64,000 nucleotides of DNA from Sheuella amnicola (GTDB lineage: Bacteria > Pseudomonadota > Gammaproteobacteria > Burkholderiales > Burkholderiaceae_B). Both the position numbers and the translations under genes were made by a program. Each line of letters opens with the position of its first letter. The stretch's first letter is position 1. Positions 60,214 to 64,000 of the stretch are shown in pieces. The notes under the pieces were generated by a model. The model searched no databases. It saw nothing but the letters and a program-made list of their open reading frames with translations, and had not been told where the DNA came from. The stretch is taken from the NCBI RefSeq assembly GCF_010499255.1, contig NZ_JAAGRN010000002.1, positions 372,001 to 436,000 on the forward strand, read 5' to 3'.

Positions 60214-61089
60214 ATGAATAAACCTAGTCCAGAGTTTGATAGTTTGTTGCCGCCATTGACGCTTAATCGCCGAGGCTTTTTAACGACTTCGCTTGCCACC
60301 GGATTTACGCTTGCCGCAGGTCCCGTCATGGCCAGTACCGTTGTCACCACCGATACCAACGGATTGACCGCAGGCGAAGTGAAGATCCCGGTTGCAGATG
60401 GCAGTATCCCCGCCTATCGTGCCGCTCCCGCCGGCAAGACTAATCTCGGCACCATACTCGTTGTGCAAGAAATTTTCGGCGTGCACGAATACATGAAGGA
60501 TGTCTGCCGACGTTTTGCCAAACTGGGTTACCTCGCAATCGCGCCTGAGCTGTATGCGCGCCAGGGCGATCCTTCCAAGTACACCGAAAACGCCAAGCTG
60601 TTTGCTGAGATCGTCAATAAAGTTCCTGATGCTCAAGTCATGGGTGACCTGGATGCGACGGCCAAATGGGCTGCCGCTAATGGTGGCGATCCCAAGCGAC
60701 TCGGCATCACCGGATTTTGCTGGGGTGGCCGGATTGTCTGGCTGTATTCGGCACATAATCCGGCACTGAAGGCAGGCGTGGCCTGGTATGGCCGCTTGGT
60801 TGGCGATAAAGATGCCATGAAGCCAGCCCATCCTGTCGATATCGCAGCCAAAATGCATGCGCCAGTTCTAGGTCTGTATGGTGGAGAGGACGCTGGCATT
60901 CCAGTCAGTACGGTCGACACAATGAAGGCTGCATTGGCTAACGGATCTGCCGCGGCCAAAGCATCCAGCTTTGTCGTGTATCCCAAAGCGCCGCACGCAT
61001 TCCATGCGGACTATCGACCAAGCTATCGTGAGCAAGAGGCCAAGGACGGATGGGCCAAGGCGCAGGACTGGTTCAAGAAATATCTTTAA
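60214..61089 (+). CDS. Dienelactone hydrolase-family protein with Tat signal
   Basis: An alpha/beta hydrolase of 291 residues. The ATG at 60214 is chosen because a perfect AAGGAGG (60199-60205) lies eight bases upstream. The N terminus carries RRGFLTTS (Arg19-Arg20) and a hydrophobic stretch ending in VMAS, a twin-arginine export signal. The catalytic triad is Cys169 (GFCWGGR), Asp226 (GGEDAG) and His261 (PHAFHAD). Cytoplasmic DLHs open chlorocatechol-derived lactones; the exported form is more often of unknown substrate. It converges with the GntR gene. Confidence 0.9.
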   Translation: MNKPSPEFDSLLPPLTLNRRGFLTTSLATGFTLAAGPVMASTVVTTDTNGLTAGEVKIPVADGSIPAYRAAPAGKTNLGTILVVQEIFGVHEYMKDVCRRFAKLGYLAIAPELYARQGDPSKYTENAKLFAEIVNKVPDAQVMGDLDATAKWAAANGGDPKRLGITGFCWGGRIVWLYSAHNPALKAGVAWYGRLVGDKDAMKPAHPVDIAAKMHAPVLGLYGGEDAGIPVSTVDTMKAALANGSAAAKASSFVVYPKAPHAFHADYRPSYREQEAKDGWAKAQDWFKKYL

Positions 61090-61103
61090 CCCGGTAATCA
61101 GCC

Positions 61104-61934
61104 TTAATTGTTTTGAGGCGCATCGAACTTAAGCGACATCGAATATTTCATTTTCTTGTACGGAAATGTCGTGATCGTGACAAGCATCAGCGCCTCTTTT
61201 TCGCCGTAGTATTTTCGCGTGATCACTAAGCCCGGCGTGCCGGGCTTGAGTTTCAGGGCGCTTGCCGTGTCGCCAGAGATGGCTGTGGCTGAAAACTCCT
61301 GTTTAACCTCGATGATGCGGCGGCTGAATTTCTGTTCGATCAAAAGCGATAGCGGCAGCTTGATTTTGCCGACATCACTGCTGACGGCCGAGTAGTCGGG
61401 ATGAACGAACACGTCCGAATAGGCCACCGGAGCCCGCTGTCCTTCGAGCAGCTTGACGGCGATGATGCGTAACCACTGATCGTTTGGCTGGCATTCGAGC
61501 AGTTCTGCGTTTTGCGCACCAACGCGCTGCATCTGTACAAGCTTGACTTGTAGAACCGCATGCTTGATGTACTGAAATAGATCAGACAGCTGGGAAATCT
61601 GCTGGGTGTAACGCGTGGTGGCTTTGGTTGTTTCGACTCGCGTGCCGACACCCGCGCGACGCGAGACGATTCCGCCTTCGGTCAACAGCCGAACCGCCTC
61701 GCGCACCGTATGGCGGCTGGCATCGAATTTTTCGCAAAGCTCGATCTCGGGTGGAAGCAGTGAACCGACAGGATAGACACCGTCTTTGATCTGCTTCATT
61801 AGCGCGGTGTAAATCGTTTTGTAGCGAGGCGTGATGGCGTCTTCACCCTCTTGGTGATTCCGGTTTTGTTTCTTGTGCGTGATACTCAAGAAGGTCTCCG
61901 AGTTGACGTGTTCATCTTTCATGTTCGTCGCCAT
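61104..61934 (-). CDS. GntR/HutC-family transcriptional regulator (UTRA domain)
   Basis: The 276-residue protein has an unusual 30-residue polar N terminus, then the GntR winged helix (about 35-105; PPEIELCEKFDASRHTVREA, GGIVSRRAGVGTRVE). The C-terminal UTRA ligand domain has LPLSLLIEQKFSRRI and LKLKPGTPGLVITRKYY. The start at 61934 is one of two close ATGs (the other at 61922). It is divergent from a PotD-type ABC operon, and the shared gap holds a perfect 37-bp palindrome that is very probably its operator. Confidence 0.92.
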   Translation of the reverse strand: MATNMKDEHVNSETFLSITHKKQNRNHQEGEDAITPRYKTIYTALMKQIKDGVYPVGSLLPPEIELCEKFDASRHTVREAVRLLTEGGIVSRRAGVGTRVETTKATTRYTQQISQLSDLFQYIKHAVLQVKLVQMQRVGAQNAELLECQPNDQWLRIIAVKLLEGQRAPVAYSDVFVHPDYSAVSSDVGKIKLPLSLLIEQKFSRRIIEVKQEFSATAISGDTASALKLKPGTPGLVITRKYYGEKEALMLVTITTFPYKKMKYSMSLKFDAPQNN

Positions 61935-61985
61935 CTTCTCATATCCAGCCGCTTATCTAAAAATCCAACAGTCTGAAAATTTATA

Positions 61986-62047
61986 TTGACAACGTCCGGC
62001 AGTGGAGTAAAGTAAATGTACGGACATTATATGTCCGTACATTTACT
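61986..62047 (+). promoter_or_regulatory. Promoter and 37-bp perfect palindromic operator upstream of the PotD-type gene
   Basis: TTGACA (61986-61991) and a weak -10 TAAAGT (62008-62013) are 16 bases apart. A perfect inverted repeat spans 62011-62047: two 17-base arms around TAT, each holding ATGTACGGACAT or its complement. It overlaps the -10 and start region, so a bound repressor would block transcription. The GntR gene diverges from here, making its product the likely ligand-sensitive binder. Confidence 0.85.
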
Positions 62048-62088
62048 GTGACAATCGCAGTGACAAACTTTTCTGAATCGGAGAAAAC

Positions 62089-63120
62089 ATGAGCAAGCTT
62101 GTTGCACTGATCGCTACCGCCGCCATCGCGGCCGGTGTCGCCACCAATGCCTCGGCTCAGCAAAAGCTGGTCGTTGCGGGTTACGGTGGATCGTTCGAAG
62201 ACATTATGCGCAAGGATATCTTCCCGCCTTTCGAAAAAAAGCACGGGGTGAAAATCGATTTTGTCGCAGGCAACTCGACCAACACGGTCGCACGCTTGCA
62301 GGCGCAAAAGGGTAATCAGGAAATCGACGTCGCCATTGTCGATGACGGTCCGATGTATCAGGCGATTGCGCTGGGCTTCTGCGCCCCGATCAAAGGCATG
62401 CCTGCGGATGATATTTATTCGACGGCACGCTACAAGGACGACAAGGCTGTCGGCCTGGGCATTGTCGCCACCGGCATCATGTATAACAAAAAAATGTTTG
62501 CCGACAAGGGGTGGGCTGCGCCAACCTCATGGAAAGATCTCGCTGACCCCAAGTTCAAGAAACTGGTTGTGATTCCTCCGTTGAACAACACCTATGGCCT
62601 GCACGCCGTCGTTGAGTTCGCGCGTCAAGGTGGTGGTGGCGAGAAAAACATCGACCCTGGCTTCAAGGCATTCAAAGACAAAATTGGCCCTAACGTACTG
62701 GTGTATGAACCATCGCCCGGCAAAATGACCGAGCTCTTCCAGAGCGGTCAGGCGGCCATCGGCGTGTGGGGTACGGGACGCGTGAAGTCGTTTGCCGATA
62801 CAGGTTTCCCCGTCGGGTTTGTCTATCCTGCTGAAGGCGCTTACGCTTTGTTGTCCTCGGTTTGCCCGATCGCCAAGCCCAACGCCAACCCACTGGCTCA
62901 GGAGTTCGTGAACTATCTGCTGACGCCCGAAGTGCAGGCGCTGATGGGAACCGCCTATGGTTATGGTCCCGTGAATAAAAAGGCTGTGGTCAAGGATGAT
63001 CCGAACGTACCGTTGCCAACCGGCAAGCGCGCTGCGGATTTGATTGTGGTTGACTGGGATACCATTAACAACAATCGTGACGCATGGAACAAGCGCTGGA
63101 CGCGTGAAATCGAGCGTTGA
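62089..63120 (+). CDS. ABC transporter periplasmic binding protein, PotD/spermidine-putrescine type
   Basis: A 343-residue family 1-like solute-binding protein with signal peptide to about residue 23 (NASAQQ). LVVAGYGGSFEDIMRKDIFPPFEKKHG is the start of the mature PotD/PotF-like fold, and GQAAIGVWGTGRVKSF and PVGFVYPAEGAY lie in the second half. Its acidic residues typical of polyamine contacts cannot be confirmed by eye, so other cations or small acids are possible ligands. It starts 42 bases after the operator and the ATPase gene follows 43 bases after the stop. Confidence 0.92.
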   Translation: MSKLVALIATAAIAAGVATNASAQQKLVVAGYGGSFEDIMRKDIFPPFEKKHGVKIDFVAGNSTNTVARLQAQKGNQEIDVAIVDDGPMYQAIALGFCAPIKGMPADDIYSTARYKDDKAVGLGIVATGIMYNKKMFADKGWAAPTSWKDLADPKFKKLVVIPPLNNTYGLHAVVEFARQGGGGEKNIDPGFKAFKDKIGPNVLVYEPSPGKMTELFQSGQAAIGVWGTGRVKSFADTGFPVGFVYPAEGAYALLSSVCPIAKPNANPLAQEFVNYLLTPEVQALMGTAYGYGPVNKKAVVKDDPNVPLPTGKRAADLIVVDWDTINNNRDAWNKRWTREIER

Positions 63121-63163
63121 TCAGTATTGAATGATTTGCTGCAAGTTTTTTGCTGGAGTTTGA

Positions 63164-64000
63164 ATGTCTTATCTCGTCCTCAACGGCCTGACTAAGCGAT
63201 ACGGCAATGTTGCCGCCGTAGACAACCTTAATCTGTCTATCAAGCAAGGGGAGTTCGTATCCTTGCTCGGGCCGTCGGGATGCGGCAAGACGACCACCCT
63301 GCAAATGATTGCAGGGTTTATCGAACCATCCGCAGGCAGCATCGTTCTGAATGGACGCGATCTAAACCACATCCCCGCCAACAAGCGGGGCCTGGGGATT
63401 GTGTTTCAGAACTATGCATTGTTTCCGCACATGACCGCCGCGCAAAACGTGGCGTTTGGTCTTGAAATGCAAGGCGTATCCAAAGCCGAATGCGCCGAAC
63501 GCGTATCGGACACGCTCAAGCTCGTCGGCCTTGGCCATCTTGCGGATCGTTATCCCGCCAGAATGTCCGGTGGGCAGCAGCAAAGGGTTGCACTGGCGCG
63601 CGCACTGGTCATCAAGCCGGGCGTACTGCTGCTGGATGAGCCCTTATCGAACCTGGATGCGAAACTGCGCGAAGAAATGCAGCTCGAGCTACGCAGTATC
63701 CAGAGAACTGTCGGAACGACAACGATTCTGGTCACCCATGATCAGTCCGAGGCGCTGGCGCTCTCCGATCGGATCGTGGTGATGAATCAGGGACGGGTCG
63801 AACAAATTTCCGAGCCGTTTACCGCATACGAGGAACCCAGTTCCGAATTTGTCGGGGGATTTCTCGGTAAGGCGAACGTATTCCGCGTGCAGATCGAAAC
63901 CATCAATGGAGTCGGTCACGCCAAAGTGGCGCAGGCGCAGATTCCGCTTGATGGGCTTACGATTGCGGCCGGTAGCGTCATTGTCCGTCCCGAAAAATTA
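63164..64000 (+). CDS. ABC transporter ATPase, PotA-like (cut by window end)
   Basis: The frame opens at ATG 63164 with GGAGTT upstream and stays open to the last base, giving 279 residues so far. It has Walker A GPSGCGKTT (about 36-44), Q-loop QNYALFPH, signature MSGGQQQRVALARAL, Walker B LLLDEPLSNLDAKLREEM and switch THDQSEAL. The C-terminal TOBE-like domain begins (VIVRPEKL at the edge). It is the energy subunit for the PotD-type protein encoded just before; permease genes are expected beyond the window. Confidence 0.94.
   Translation, partial: MSYLVLNGLTKRYGNVAAVDNLNLSIKQGEFVSLLGPSGCGKTTTLQMIAGFIEPSAGSIVLNGRDLNHIPANKRGLGIVFQNYALFPHMTAAQNVAFGLEMQGVSKAECAERVSDTLKLVGLGHLADRYPARMSGGQQQRVALARALVIKPGVLLLDEPLSNLDAKLREEMQLELRSIQRTVGTTTILVTHDQSEALALSDRIVVMNQGRVEQISEPFTAYEEPSSEFVGGFLGKANVFRVQIETINGVGHAKVAQAQIPLDGLTIAAGSVIVRPEKL

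Overview
The window reads as chromosomal backbone of a betaproteobacterium, most likely Burkholderiales, family Alcaligenaceae. The evidence is the ribosomal protein sequences (for example the extended L3 start [21 protein letters not shown] and a 263-residue S3), the order tuf-rpsJ / rplC..rplQ / cutA / dsbD / hemB / engB / cytochrome c4 / resB / ccsA, and the Bug-type (TctC) periplasmic binding proteins. The family placement comes from memory of these sequences, not from a search. No rRNA, tRNA, CRISPR array, insertion sequence or prophage gene was seen.

1-17 kb holds the end of the str operon (EF-Tu fragment, S10) and the S10, spc and alpha ribosomal operons: rplC-D-W-B, rpsS, rplV, rpsC, rplP, rpmC, rpsQ; then rplN-X-E, rpsN, rpsH, rplF-R, rpsE, rpmD, rplO, secY, infA, rpmJ; then rpsM-K-D, rpoA, rplQ. 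The run is split between rpsQ and rplN by a convergent aldehyde dehydrogenase gene and an AT-rich gap that carries a good sigma70-type promoter and a folded leader for rplN. 17-27 kb is envelope redox and haem work: cutA, dsbD, an MFS transporter, hemB and engB (minus strand), a dihaem cytochrome c4, and the System II cytochrome c assembly pair resB-ccsA.

27-36.7 kb is an accessory uptake and catabolism block: an MFS transporter, a dipeptide-type ABC importer (binding protein, two permeases, fused double ATPase), a DMT permease, a GlcD-like FAD dehydrogenase and an acetylpolyamine-amidohydrolase-like deacylase. The last six genes of the block overlap or nearly touch. 36.7-49 kb returns to housekeeping: lysA, lptM, cyaY, mrcA (PBP1A), aroK-aroB, dgt, an unknown cysteine-rich lipoprotein, uvrA and an MFS transporter.

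49-64 kb alternates accessory catabolic modules around ssb. The first is a LysR-controlled TauD dioxygenase / Bug binding protein / alpha-hydroxyacid oxidase set. Next come an N-carbamoyl-D-amino-acid hydrolase, an IlvD-type sugar-acid dehydratase and a second Bug protein, facing an NDP-forming acyl-CoA synthetase. Then come a Tat-exported dienelactone hydrolase and a GntR/UTRA repressor divergent from a PotD/PotA-type ABC importer, whose promoter is covered by a perfect 37-bp palindrome. The importer runs off the window end. The overall picture is a conserved backbone with small-molecule scavenging modules inserted at gene boundaries. The most distinctive non-coding signals are that palindrome, a 20-bp perfect hairpin inside the 3' end of an MFS gene, and folded leaders in the ribosomal operons.
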